Below are positions 50,894-61,961 of a stretch of 64,000 nucleotides of DNA, in pieces. The notes beneath the pieces are model-generated. The model was not told the origin of the DNA. It worked only from the letters and a program-made list of their open reading frames with translations, and did not search any database. The position numbers and the translations under genes are program-made. The DNA is taken from NCBI RefSeq assembly GCF_021134715.1, contig NC_060022.1:253001-317000 (forward strand), in the 5' to 3' direction. This DNA comes from Daphnia pulex. Its lineage: Eukaryota > Arthropoda > Branchiopoda > Diplostraca > Daphniidae. The stretch's first letter is position 1, and the number at the start of each line of letters is the position of its first letter.

Positions 50894-51854
50894 AACATAT
50901 TCTTCTCGTCTTTTATTAGGAGTCATAATTATCTGCTGTTTGTATTGGACTTGCTAGATCACCAACCCCAGGCCCCCAGCATAGACCAATCTCTCATTTC
51001 ATCTTCTCGAGAGAAGATTGGATAACTGATTGGTGGTTTTATGTGTAAGTTCACTTATCATGTCACTGAACTATTTCCATTGCAGTCTAATATGTATTTA
51101 AAGTATTGATCTCCACTTACGTCTATCGTCTAATGTTTAAGAGACACTTTTGAGTGTATACTGATAATTGTTTATTCTTTTAGATCACATTGATGACACA
51201 AATTATAAACAATGTGACCTTTTTTTATATACAGGTTCTAAACTCCAGGTTTCTAAATTTGCATGGCAGACTTTATGAAAAGTCCTCCTATCAAGAAAGT
51301 CAACAAGGTCCCTTGTTTACTAACCTGTTGGCTGCTACCTTTGAATCTCCCTTTTTACTTTCTAAAGCGGGCATCTTTACTTGAGGTATTGCTTTCTGTC
51401 GCTACAATCTTGTTTGAATATTATTGCCATCCAAATAAATGTTCATTATGCTTACAGGGTAATCCTTCGCTACTGATCATGGACTTCATCCACTGGTGAA
51501 AACCGACAAGTGAATGCTGTAATTCAAGACTGATAAATTGTGTAGTTAATTAGATAAAATTATCAGTGCATATCTGGGCTCCCTTCTTTTCTGTGGCCCC
51601 GTTTCCCTAACTAACCACTAACCAACGCCCGCCGGTGGTCACTCACCCGCTGTGAAACCAGGAGGAGGGGAGGGCTCTGGTCGAACGGGGACTTGGAAGG
51701 CGCATGATCCGATGAAAACTTTTGGAGGGTCATGAGTCTAACCCGGAAGCCTAGTATGACTACATCTCCCCGGAAAAAACTTGCCTCGTACTTCTCTCTT
51801 CTTCTCGGTCCAGATAAATATCTCTGGGGGCCGTAGACATATCCTATAACAGCA

Positions 51855-52296
51855 TGTGCGAGTTAAACAAAGCAACCCACTACCCAATGAAACAAAAAGC
51901 CATGGTTTATTATTTGCGCAAATCTCCGTCAGTCAAGTTACAAATTTTTCTAATTCAACAACTCGCGTAAAATTTTGCATCTAGTCTATTAGTGCAAATC
52001 GCGATTCCATCATGTGTTTGGTAGTTAAGAAAATGGTTGTTTAAAAAACAAACAATGGGGTGTTCTGTGTAGCCAAAAAAACTCACCATTGTTTGTTTGT
52101 TTTTTAAACAACCATCTTCTTAACTACCAATCACATAGGATCGCTATTTGCACCAGTAGATTAGATGCAAAATTCGACAGAAGTTGTTGAGTTTGAAAAA
52201 TTTGTAACTTGACTGACGCAGATTTCCGCAAAACTAAACCATCGCTTTTTGTCTCATTGCCGCAGCGGTGGTGGCGGGTTGCGTTTAACTCGTACA
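51855..52296. repeat. Foldback element (about 440 bases), left-arm copy
   Basis: An imperfect inverted repeat: TGTGCGAGTTAAAC, CAATGAAACAAAAAGCCATGG and GGTTGTTTAAAAAACAAAC on one side return in reverse complement on the other, around a loop near 52057-52085. No coding capacity. The mirror copy is at 59743-60184. Confidence 0.55.
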
Positions 52297-52957
52297 GTAG
52301 AAAAACATCTTGAACCGGACGCTCTATTTATTGAATTTTTTGAACATTATAACAAGAAAATAAAAAAATGGGTTCATATAATATATTTATTTTTATTTAT
52401 TACAGATATTACATGGTTAAGGTTTAACATTGGTTTATAGGGTTAAGGGTATAAATTTAAGGGTTAGTGGTGTATGTTTTCGGGGTTTGAAGGATTGGAA
52501 GGTATATGTTTGTGGGGTTTGGAGATTAATTGGTAGGGCAACATTTGTAGGGTTATAGATTAACAGATTTTTTATCCAAACTTGAAATATCCTCCCCCTC
52601 TCCAACATCCTCCACTTTCCTTTCCCAATCCCGAAAACATGTTTATTATTTGTTGACATAAATATCCCATATTTGTTTTTGTTGCTTCTTAACTTCTTAA
52701 CGGTAAACTGCAGTCACGATGACAATTTAACAAAATAATGATACAATTTCGGTAACACGACACCAGCAGTCCAGCACCAAGGAACGGCTAATTGAATTTG
52801 ATGCAGAAAGATCTATCACCAGCAGAGGCTGAAACAACGTACCACAGCGGACAGCAACAACGCGAACAAACACGATAAACCTGTAACCATAATGAAATGA
52901 ATTAATTTTCAGCATCAATGGAAATGCTGTCAATGAAAAGATGAATAAATGTCACTT

Positions 52958-53975
52958 TATATGGTTTTAGTTATACCAAATATTCGGAAAACAATATCTG
53001 ATAGCTATTGTTCAAACAAAAACAAAATGTGCGATTTAGATTGCAACAACGAATATGTTATGTTAATCCTGCTTTAAAAAAAAATTAGTTACTATCAAGC
53101 AATGAATTCTCATGCGACGATAACAAAAATGACACAAGTACAGCTAAACATCTCTCATTGTCAGTTAGCGAGCTTTTTGAAACCTCCAGACAATAAGAAG
53201 GTTGATTGAAATAATTACTTCAGTTGTTCATTTTTCTTCATTTGACGAAACACACAGCAGTACAGGTAGCAAGAGGAACACCTGGCTGCATTAAATCCAT
53301 GTGTACATTGGCAGCAACGACGAAGCTCAGACTTTCCCAGACTGTTAATCACAAAAAAAAACTCAATTACTATCAAGGACACAAGCATCTCAAATGACAA
53401 AAACAAAAATGACAGAAGTTAAAGTTAACTACACAATCCTTCAGAAAAAACGTTGCAAAGGAACCTACAGCTAGCAAGCTTTTCCAAGGTAGACAACTAA
53501 AGTTCTATGACAGGCAAGTTAAGACATAGTCAGTAGTCACCAACTAACTAAGTCTCACAGTTAGAAAATTCAACATATTTACCTGATTTGTTCTGAAGTG
53601 ATTCTTACAAACAGCCGGTACAGGAAAAAGAGACGACATCTTGGCAAAATTTACAGATGCTCAGGTTCTGCTCAGGCCACATGATCAGCTGGAATTTCCA
53701 AGTAGAAATTATAGGCTAGGTTACCACACAAATTACTAAATTCACACACAAATAATTAGGATTCAGTAACATCTAACAATCAAAACGGGAAATACCATTT
53801 TTATGAAGAAAAATGTGAGGAAGGAAAATACGCCGTACGGATACGGATAACGATACGCTTTCAATCAGTGCTCGAATAAAAATGGCGGCTGTCTTTCGTA
53901 ACGAAGACTTATTGTTCCATATCAGTAGTTGTAAATGTGAATCATAGATGGCGATGAATTTTTTATGTTAGTCTG
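52958..53975. other. Left inner spacer of the palindrome
   Basis: Not part of the near-identical arm, but about 53225-53345 is a diverged reverse-complement relative of units at 58215-58345 and 58605-58735. AAAATGGCGGC near 53880 matches the YY1 consensus. No coding gene seen. Confidence 0.4.
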
Positions 53976-53984
53976 CTAAAGAAG
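53976..53984 (+). repeat. Target-site duplication, left copy
   Basis: CTAAAGAAG immediately precedes the 3.77-kb element and is repeated exactly at 57755-57763. Confidence 0.65.
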
Positions 53985-53991
53985 GGATAGC

Positions 53992-54439
53992 GACATTGGG
54001 ACTAATAACCACAAGGACTAATCGAATGCGTCACTAGAACGCGACACTAGAACGTCCTTCCGACACTAGAACGTCCACATTTTAGCCACGACATTAGAAC
54101 GGAAAAACCTCTAAATTCCGCTGCGACACTAGAACGTCCACATTTAAGTAACGACAATAGGACGGAAAACCTCTAAATTTCTCTGCGACAGTAGAACGGA
54201 TTTAGCGACATAAGAACTTGGGGAATGATTCTTTGCCGCTAGATGTATTTCGAATGCGTCACTAGAACGCCCACCCGACTCTAGAACGTCCATATTTAAG
54301 CGACGAAACTAGAACGGGAAAAACTATTGCGACACTAAAACGGCTATAATAAAATAAGGTGGGGTTTCATTCTTTACCGCTAGATGTAGGAGATGTATAA
54401 AGTTTCCGATTAGGTTGCGCGAATTTTAAAACATCGAAT
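53992..54439 (+). repeat. Left terminal inverted repeat with motif array
   Basis: It starts GACATTGGGACTAATAACC and ends AAAACATCGAAT. About 54030-54350 holds roughly a dozen copies of a GACACTAGAACG-like motif spaced 15-40 bases, several followed by TCCACATTTAAG. Confidence 0.8.
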
Positions 54440-55049
54440 GGATGGATTGGTACAGCTAACTCGCAGCTAGAGCTAACAGAGAAAAAAGACAGGATAAGAA
54501 CGGCAAAGTATAGCGAATCTTATATTTTAATCCCTAAATAGACTAGAACGGATAGGGGTAGGGATAGGGGAAACTATGAACGAAAATCGGTCTTGGAAAA
54601 AAAAACGCAGTCTTCAATTACTCCATTACAAAAAAAAATTCACTAACTTTTGCTTCTGCAATCCTTAAGAAAGCTGCGTTGCTCTTTGAGGTATGCAAAC
54701 GCCGCAAAAATACCGTGCGGTACACAATCTTATTCCTGAAATTGTAACCGAATTCAGTGTTAGAAATTTTGAATTCTCTGCGATTCTCTGTAATGCCGTA
54801 TCTATCTGACACACTAAATTGCTCCACCAGGAATGAGTGACTCCCACAGGGGGATTTCCAGATATTTGTAAACAGAATTTGTCAACATTTGAAAAGAATA
54901 GTCCCTCGCCATCAGTTTTCATGATGTGTAATCCGGCGAATTATGAAAACTCGCCGGACAATTGCAAGCATCATTCCTTCAATCTGGTTATAAACCTAAA
55001 TGCTCTGCAGGGTTGTCGTTCTTGTTATTACTGTTTTCTTACACATTCT

Positions 55050-55337
55050 TCATGATAAAATGACGTGCTCGATGAACTGCGTATGTGATTTGTTAACTAC
55101 AACCTGACCAGTGTGATAAAAAAACTTTTCCACGAGTGCCTTAATTTGGTCAAAGAGGATAGGGTACATAGCAGCCTGGGCCATTTCGTGGCCTACTAGT
55201 TCCTTGATGTTTCTGGATTTGAGCACCAAATTTGTCGTTGACGCACAACAACAGCCGCAGAATGTGTCCCACGAATGAAGTAACCGGGCAGTACTGATTA
55301 TATTATCTTGCATTTGACTTAAATTGTTCGCCACAAG
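55050..55337 (-). CDS. Second coding segment of the element, 3' part of a reading frame
   Basis: It follows a good acceptor (TTTTTAATGCAG) and reads 95 codons to a TGA. Visible features are QMQDNIISTARLLHSWDTF, a CGCCC cluster, KELVGHEMAQAAMYPILFD and VVVNKSHTQFIEHVIL. Composition is clearly protein-like. I could not connect it in phase to the upstream six-exon frame, which ends at a TAA at 55721. It may be a separate gene, an alternative 3' end, or the remains of a longer transposase broken by mutation. A further open frame at 54618-54830 is possible but ambiguous. Confidence 0.4.
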   Translation of the reverse strand, partial: LVANNLSQMQDNIISTARLLHSWDTFCGCCCASTTNLVLKSRNIKELVGHEMAQAAMYPILFDQIKALVEKFFYHTGQVVVNKSHTQFIEHVILS

Positions 55338-55720
55338 CTGCATTAAAAACAAGAGTTAATCAACATCGTTTAAATTAGTTGTGAGCTTTAAAGAAATTAC
55401 GTTTGATTTCCGGTCAATTACTCCGCCTGAAGGGGTAGACGTCGATGATAAAATCGATCGGGGAGAGCGTCATCGCATATACAAACGTCTCCGAGCGCAC
55501 AAAGGAAGCCCGTCACGTTAGCCCACTCGTTGACTTGATCCTAGTTTGAGTAACAGTGTAATAAACATGCCTCGGGTATTTTCCCAACAAAAAAAAAAAC
55601 AACCCTCAAGTTCCATTCGTGTTCCGTGCTCTAATGAGATGCTCTCCGGTTGCCGGCTGATCGGTGAAAAGATTCATTGGTTTGCCCTTCTTCCGGCAGG
55701 CGAGCTTTCGGATCAGTTCC

Positions 55721-57251
55721 TTAATTGTAGACGTGGTAATCAACGATTGCGGCCATTAACAGCTCGGCGAAGATAGAACTGGAGGGAAAGTGAACTACCG
55801 ATGGGTGTGCGGACAATTAATGGGAGGGATGAAGAAGATAGGAAAAAAAACGGGTTGGGTTGAAAAAAATGAGAAGCATAATACATTAGTGGAGCTAGAC
55901 TATAACATACCATCGATAGCGCCAAATGTAATAGTGTATAGCTCGCTGTTTTTTTTTTAACAGCCTCCGCTATCTTTATTACGTAAGCCAGTTTGAATAA
56001 TTTACATTTCTATAGACTATAGATGCGCTGGGCGATTTTGTGTGCAAAAAACCAAGCTCTTTAATGATTTCGCTATTGAATCTGTGCGAAACTATAGAGA
56101 CGATAGCTTGGGTTTCGTTTTCCCATGTCGATAAAAAGTCAAAGATTCTTTTTTTTTTATCGCGTTATTTTATTCGATTTTATTAACATAATCGATTGTT
56201 GGCGTTGAGCAGATAAGCACAGACCCGGATATAGAAACCTCCCACGCTCCTTGAACACAAATAATAAGAGAGAGTCATCACAGCCAAATTGGTATACATA
56301 AAGCTTCTTATCTTCTCATTACTTGAGATGTTTTTCTTCTTCATCTTCGGTGCTGAATAAATCGTCAAACCCAGTGTTGTTTACCTTCTTACGTATCTTC
56401 GTCCCATGCTGGCGCGTTTTTTCTATAATATTACATGCGCTGCACACAGTGATAAGTGTTGGTATACTGTGTATGGTTTATATTACGCGCGACAGCCAAC
56501 ACTATGGTCCTTCAAGAAAGGAGGGGATGAACATGACGTAACGCCTCAATTAAGTATTCAGCGTGATGCGGATAATCCAAAGCGCCTTCCGCACCGCTTC
56601 AAATATACAAAAGCGACGACACCTTGTTCTATTTTATTTATTTCGACCTGCTGTGGAAATCGCGGTGGGAACAGAACTTCAACATTCCGGTCGCTAATTA
56701 ATTCAAAGACATCATCGCCTCTCTGTATACCTTACGACCTTACGGCACACAGCCTTTGATAGTATAAGAACTAGGGCCGACATCTAGATCACTTTAGATT
56801 CCTTTTATTATTCTCATACCTCTTCCTTTATGTAATATAGGACGCAGAGTTGCCGCAGGATCTTGTATAACCGAAAGTTGGAAGCTCCAAAACTCATGTC
56901 CTCTTTGCTCGCAAATTTACAGCAGCTCCCGCGTCCGGCACTTGTTTTCCCCCCCTTTCAACGCCCTTATATTGGCAAGCCATCTTTTATTAGGATATTG
57001 AATAAATTATTATATGTGCTACAAAAAGGGGAAGAGTCAGCATTTCGGAGCTGGGATTTTCGACTATAAATGAAAATGCGAATAACTGTCAAAGTGTCAA
57101 TGGGCATCATCGGAGACGAAAGCCAAAAAAAGAGAAGAAGACTCACCGTTCCAACTGGCAAACATTTTATCTTCGAAATGAAGACATGGTCTTCTTGACG
57201 GGCCTCCCGCATTTGATAAGGCAGTCTCGAGCAATGGCTGCAACTCTCCAT
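55721..57251 (-). CDS. Six-exon gene inside the transposon, about 220 residues, family unknown
   Basis: Exons 57251-57147, 56954-56820, 56722-56623, 56422-56323, 56147-55983 and 55778-55721 have GT-AG borders, fit in phase and total 663 bases ending in TAA. The N terminus has clustered cysteines (MESCSHCSRLPYQM, KIKCLPVG, GSCCKF). The middle has FRLYKILRQLCVLYYIKEE and DDVFELISDRNVEVLFPP, then a basic stretch (KTRQHGTKIRKKVNN) and an acidic one (FSTEDEEEKHL). The C-terminal part has WENETQAIVSIVSHRFN and SIFAELLMAAIVDYHVYN. The exon 3 donor is the least certain choice. The protein is short for a transposase, so it may be an accessory or captured protein, or a truncated form. The start lies 46 bases inside the right terminal repeat, which could hold its promoter. 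Confidence 0.45.
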
Positions 57252-57296
57252 TCGAGCGGAAATGTTATTTATACCCTTGTGGTATGCAGATGTAGT

Positions 57297-57746
57297 ATTC
57301 GATGTTTTAAAATTCGCGCAACCTAATCGGAAACTTTATACATCTCCTACATCTAGCGGTAAAGAATGAAACCCCACCGCAGATTTTATTATAGCCGTTC
57401 TAGTGTCGCAATAGTTTTTCCCGTTCTAGTTTCGTCGCTTAAATATGGACGTTCTAGAGTCGGGTGGGCGTTCTAGTGACGCATTCGAAATACATCTAGC
57501 GGCAAAGAATCATTCCCCAAGTTCTTATGTCGCTAAATCCGTTCTACTGTCGCAGAGAAATTTAGAGGTTTTCCGTCCTATTGTCGTTACTTAAATGTGG
57601 ACGTTCTAGTGTCGCAGCGGAATTTAGAGGTTTTTCCGTTCTAATGTCGTGGCTAAAATGTGGACGTTCTAGTGTCGGAAGGACGTTCTAGTGTCGCGTT
57701 CTAGTGACGCATTCGATTAGTCCTTGTGGTTATTAGTCCCAATGTC
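57297..57746 (-). repeat. Right terminal inverted repeat with motif array
   Basis: This is the reverse complement of 53992-54439 with a few small differences, such as CCCCACCGCAGATTTT against the left-side AAAATAAGGTGGGG. The motif array occupies about 57390-57710. Confidence 0.8.
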
Positions 57747-57754
57747 TACATGCC

Positions 57755-57763
57755 CTAAAGAAG
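57755..57763 (+). repeat. Target-site duplication, right copy
   Basis: CTAAAGAAG, identical to 53976-53984 and in direct orientation. Confidence 0.65.
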
Positions 57764-59081
57764 AAGAGCTCTTACTCTTAGTTTTATCGATTGCTCAATC
57801 GTAGTTCGTAGCCTCGTAGGATCCTCCCGTCCTTCAACAATGTGGTTAAAACAAAGCAGGCAATGTTCTAAATGTTTGAAATAGCCCAGGACTATCCTGA
57901 AGAGGGTTCAACAACATAAAAAATCATATATATCAAGTTAAGAGGAAACATTTTCATCTCTTTCCAAATCCATATCTAATGAAATTTTATTGACTTTTGC
58001 AGATATGACAACACTTAAGATGAAGAATTTAGCCCTAACTGTTGATGTGGAGTTGGTGCTAATTTGCTGCCATTCCCTTTCGTGATGTTTTCAATGTCAA
58101 GTAATGCACATTAATAGCTGGACGCTGACAAATTGTCACTCACACCTGAGGTAATTTTGCAGTTAACTGTTGTGATGAGCATTTAACTCAATGAATCGTT
58201 TTTTTTTCATATATTTCTTAGAACAGGCTGGTGAATTCTGAGCTTCCTTGTGTCAGTCCAATATGTGCTATGTGCAAATGGGTTTGTTAAAGCCAGCCGG
58301 TGATAGGTGCTCTTCTTGCTACCTGTACCAGCTGTATGTTTCATATCGTAAAAAACACTGAACAGAATGAACTGAACTTCAGAAGAATGAAGGTAATTAT
58401 GTTGAACAGCTTTCTAACTTGAATGCTACTGATATTATTAGTTGATGACTAGTTCTTTGCTGATGTTTGCTTTTTATGATGGTAATATCATTCATTCTGT
58501 TAAGTGTTTTTGTATGACACACTTCAGAACAATGAAAAAAACTTATCTTCTCTAACTATGCTGTCACTTACTGTTTTCTGTTGGTATTTTTTTTTTCTTA
58601 ATAGGATTAACAGCCTGGTGAAGTATGAGCTTCTTTGTTGCTGCCCAATGTTCACACGGATTTGACATAAGCGGCAGGTAAAGGTGGTTTTTCTCTTGCT
58701 TCCTGTGCTGCTGTGTGCTCAGTCCCTTGAAGAAACACTTAAGAACTATTGAAGTAATTATTTTAATAAATTTTTAAATTGTATTTCTCATTAAAGCTAG
58801 TCAACTGTAGATTCTTTTGTTACAGTTCTAAGAATAGTTCTGAGAGCACGTGTAGTTAAGCTATACTTGTCATTTTTGTGAGAATAACATCAGAATTAAT
58901 TCCTCAATAGTAATTAGTTTTTACAAGCATGATTAACAGCTAGTTGAAGTCTTGTCTTCACCTTCTTCTCCGTTCCAGTCTTATTCACACATGGATTTTT
59001 TCAGTCAGAATTTTGAATTTGACATGTACAATTTTCTTAATGGTAAGCTAATGATTTGTGATAACTCTTGTAAATAACATT
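57764..59081 (+). repeat. Right inner spacer with diverged tandem units
   Basis: Related segments begin near 58225 (CTGGTGAATTCTGAGCTTCC), 58611 (CTGGTGAAGTATGAGCTTC) and 58937 (AGCTAGTTGAAGTCTTGTC), roughly 330-390 bases apart. Each is followed by an ACACATGG- or ACACGG-like segment and a GCTTCCTGTGCTGCTG-like segment. One unit is mirrored, diverged, in the left spacer. No coding sequence seen. Confidence 0.4.
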
Positions 59082-59742
59082 AAGTGACATTTATTCATCT
59101 TTTCATTGACAGCATTTCCATTGATGCTGAAAATTAATTCATTTCATTATGGTTACAGGTTTATCGTGTTTGTTCGCGTTGTTGCTGTCCGCTGTGGTAC
59201 GTTGTTTCAGCCTCTGCTGGTGATAGATCTTTCTGCATCAAATTCAATTAGCCGTTCCTTGGTGCTGGACTGCTGGTGTCGTGTTACCGAAATTGCATCA
59301 TTATTTTGTTAAATTGTCATCGTGACTGCAGTTTACCGTTAAGAAGTTAAGAAGCAACAAAAACAAATATGGGATATTTATGTCAACAAATAATAAACAT
59401 GTTTTCGGGATTGGGAAAGGAAAGTGGAGGATGTTGGAGAGGGGGAGGATATTTCAAGTTTGGATAAAAAATCTGTTAATCTATAACCCTACAAATGTTG
59501 CCCTACCAATTAATCTCCAAACCCCACAAACATATACCTTCCAATCCTTCAAACCCCGAAAACATACACCACTAACCCTTAAATTTATACCCTTAACCCT
59601 ATAAACCAATGTTAAACCTTAACCATGTAATATCTGTAATAAATAAAAATAAATATATTATATGAACCCATTTTTTTATTTTCTTGTTATAATGTTCAAA
59701 AAATTCAATAAATAGAGCGTCCGGTTCAAGATGTTTTTCTAC

Positions 59743-60184
59743 TGTACGAGTTAAACGCAACCCGCCACCACCGCTGCGGCAATGAGACAAAAAGCGATGG
59801 TTTAGTTTTGCGGAAATCTGCGTCAGTCAAGTTACAAATTTTTCAAACTCAACAACTTCTGTCGAATTTTGCATCTAATCTACTGGTGCAAATAGCGATC
59901 CTATGTGATTGGTAGTTAAGAAGATGGTTGTTTAAAAAACAAACAAACAATGGTGAGTTTTTTTGGCTACACAGAACACCCCATTGTTTGTTTTTTAAAC
60001 AACCATTTTCTTAACTACCAAACACATGATGGAATCGCGATTTGCACTAATAGACTAGATGCAAAATTTTACGCGAGTTGTTGAATTAGAAAAATTTGTA
60101 ACTTGACTGACGGAGATTTGCGCAAATAATAAACCATGGCTTTTTGTTTCATTGGGTAGTGGGTTGCTTTGTTTAACTCGCACA
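59743..60184. repeat. Foldback element, right-arm copy
   Basis: Mirror image of 51855-52296. Confidence 0.55.
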
Positions 60185-61581
60185 TGCTGTTATAGGATAT
60201 GTCTACGGCCCCCAGAGATATTTATCTGGACCGAGAAGAAGAGAGAAGTACGAGGCAAGTTTTTTCCGGGGAGATGTAGTCATACTAGGCTTCCGGGTTA
60301 GACTCATGACCCTCCAAAAGTTTTCATCGGATCATGCGCCTTCCAAGTCCCCGTTCGACCAGAGCCCTCCCCTCCTCCTGGTTTCACAGCGGGTGAGTGA
60401 CCACCGGCGGGCGTTGGTTAGTGGTTAGTTAGGGAAACGGGGCCACAGAAAAGAAGGGAGCCCAGATATGCACTGATAATTTTATCTAATTAACTACACA
60501 ATTTATCAGTCTTGAATTACAGCATTCACTTGTCGGTTTTCACCAGTGGATGAAGTCCATGATCAGTAGCGAAGGATTACCCTGTAAGCATAATGAACAT
60601 TTATTTGGATGGCAATAATATTCAAACAAGATTGTAGCGACAGAAAGCAATACCTCAAGTAAAGATGCCCGCTTTAGAAAGTAAAAAGGGAGATTCAAAG
60701 GTAGCAGCCAACAGGTTAGTAAACAAGGGACCTTGTTGACTTTCTTGATAGGAGGACTTTTCATAAAGTCTGCCATGCAAATTTAGAAACCTGGAGTTTA
60801 GAACCTGTATATAAAAAAAGGTCACATTGTTTATAATTTGTGTCATCAATGTGATCTAAAAGAATAAACAATTATCAGTATACACTCAAAAGTGTCTCTT
60901 AAACATTAGACGATAGACGTAAGTGGAGATCAATACTTTAAATACATATTAGACTGCAATGGAAATAGTTCAGTGACATGATAAGTGAACTTACACATAA
61001 AACCACCAATCAGTTATCCAATCTTCTCTCGAGAAGATGAAATGAGAGATTGGTCTATGCTGGGGGCCTGGGGTTGGTGATCTAGCAAGTCCAATACAAA
61101 CAGCAGATAATTATGACTCCTAATAAAAGACGAGAAGAATATGTTTCAGCAATACATGAAATGCATAAAGCTAGAGTTGGTTATTACCTGTATCATTTCA
61201 ATGGCACATTCAGTAGAATACAATGATTTTGAACAAAATAGTTGACGGTAGGCTGCACGACGACCACGACCTTTCACATTTCCTCCTGTAAGTTGATGAG
61301 AAACATTAAGGTTATCCAACATATACACGGAATAGAACACATCACCGACAAGTTAGAGACGAAATCACTTGAATTTACCTATGAATTCATTGGTAATTTT
61401 CGAAGAAACTTTTGACAGCAAACCGCCATTCCATAACTGACACAATCAACACGCCATCTATTTAACACGTCTCAAAACTCAATATTTGAAGGACTGGTCT
61501 TAAGATACTCACAAAACTTGAAAAGTTCATATTTGTTTGCTAAAACCTAGCATTCAATCCTTAGAACTGTACAGAAAACAG

Positions 61582-61961
61582 AGCTCACTTGCTAGTTTTA
61601 TGCAAATTTTCCGGAAGTATACCGGAAGTAAGCCACAGCACCTTAACCATTGAGCTGCCATCAAATTAAACCATATATTTGTGATCTCCATGAAATTTGG
61701 GGTCGATTAAGTGTGATTTAAACGAAATCCAAAATTTGGCCAAAATCGAGAATTTTCCTGAACTATAGTTCAGGAAAATGTTCGAAACCGGAAGTACGCG
61801 TACGTACAAAAAAAAACATGAACTTTACCACAAATTTGACGAGGATCACGAATATGTGGTTCTTTTGTGCGTCAAATAAATATTTACTAAACTACTGACT
61901 GAAATAAGAAAACCGGAAGTAGAAAAAAAGGACATTATTATTAAAAACTAACAAGTGAGCT
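61582..61961. mobile_element. MITE-like element, right-arm copy
   Basis: Mirror image of 50078-50457, including the 26-base palindrome at 61753-61778. Confidence 0.5.

Larger units (their letters stand above)
48043..52957 (+). repeat. Left arm of a giant inverted repeat
   Basis: The reverse complement of this segment recurs at 59082-64000. From 48356 to 52957 paired positions sum to a constant 112039, so there is no net insertion or deletion over 4.6 kb; one Val/Ala difference was noted. The outer 300 bases (48043-48340) are more divergent, with small indels. The inner edge ends at GTCACTT (52951-52957). The left limit is unknown because the matching right arm leaves the window. Confidence 0.9.
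53985..57754. mobile_element. Mutator-like (MULE/Rehavkus-type) DNA transposon candidate, 3.77 kb
   Basis: Terminal inverted repeats of about 450 bases (53992-54439 and 57297-57746, plus a few imperfect end bases; outer ends GGATAG and GGCATG) enclose 2.86 kb. The terminal repeats contain many spaced copies of GACACTAGAACG and variants. A perfect 9-base direct repeat, CTAAAGAAG, flanks the element; 9-base duplications with long inverted repeats are characteristic of the Mutator superfamily, and Rehavkus-type members are reported to carry repeated motifs in their ends. The interior has minus-strand coding exons starting 46 bases inside the right repeat. No catalytic DDE motif could be recognised, so the superfamily call rests on architecture. 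It sits across the axis of the giant inverted repeat. Confidence 0.65.

Noticed and set aside
51590-51840. Possible tRNA-derived SINE in the palindrome arm
   Set aside because: A GGTCGAAC stretch resembles a B box, and part of the segment resembles 48860-48960, but no convincing A box, A-rich tail or target duplication was found.
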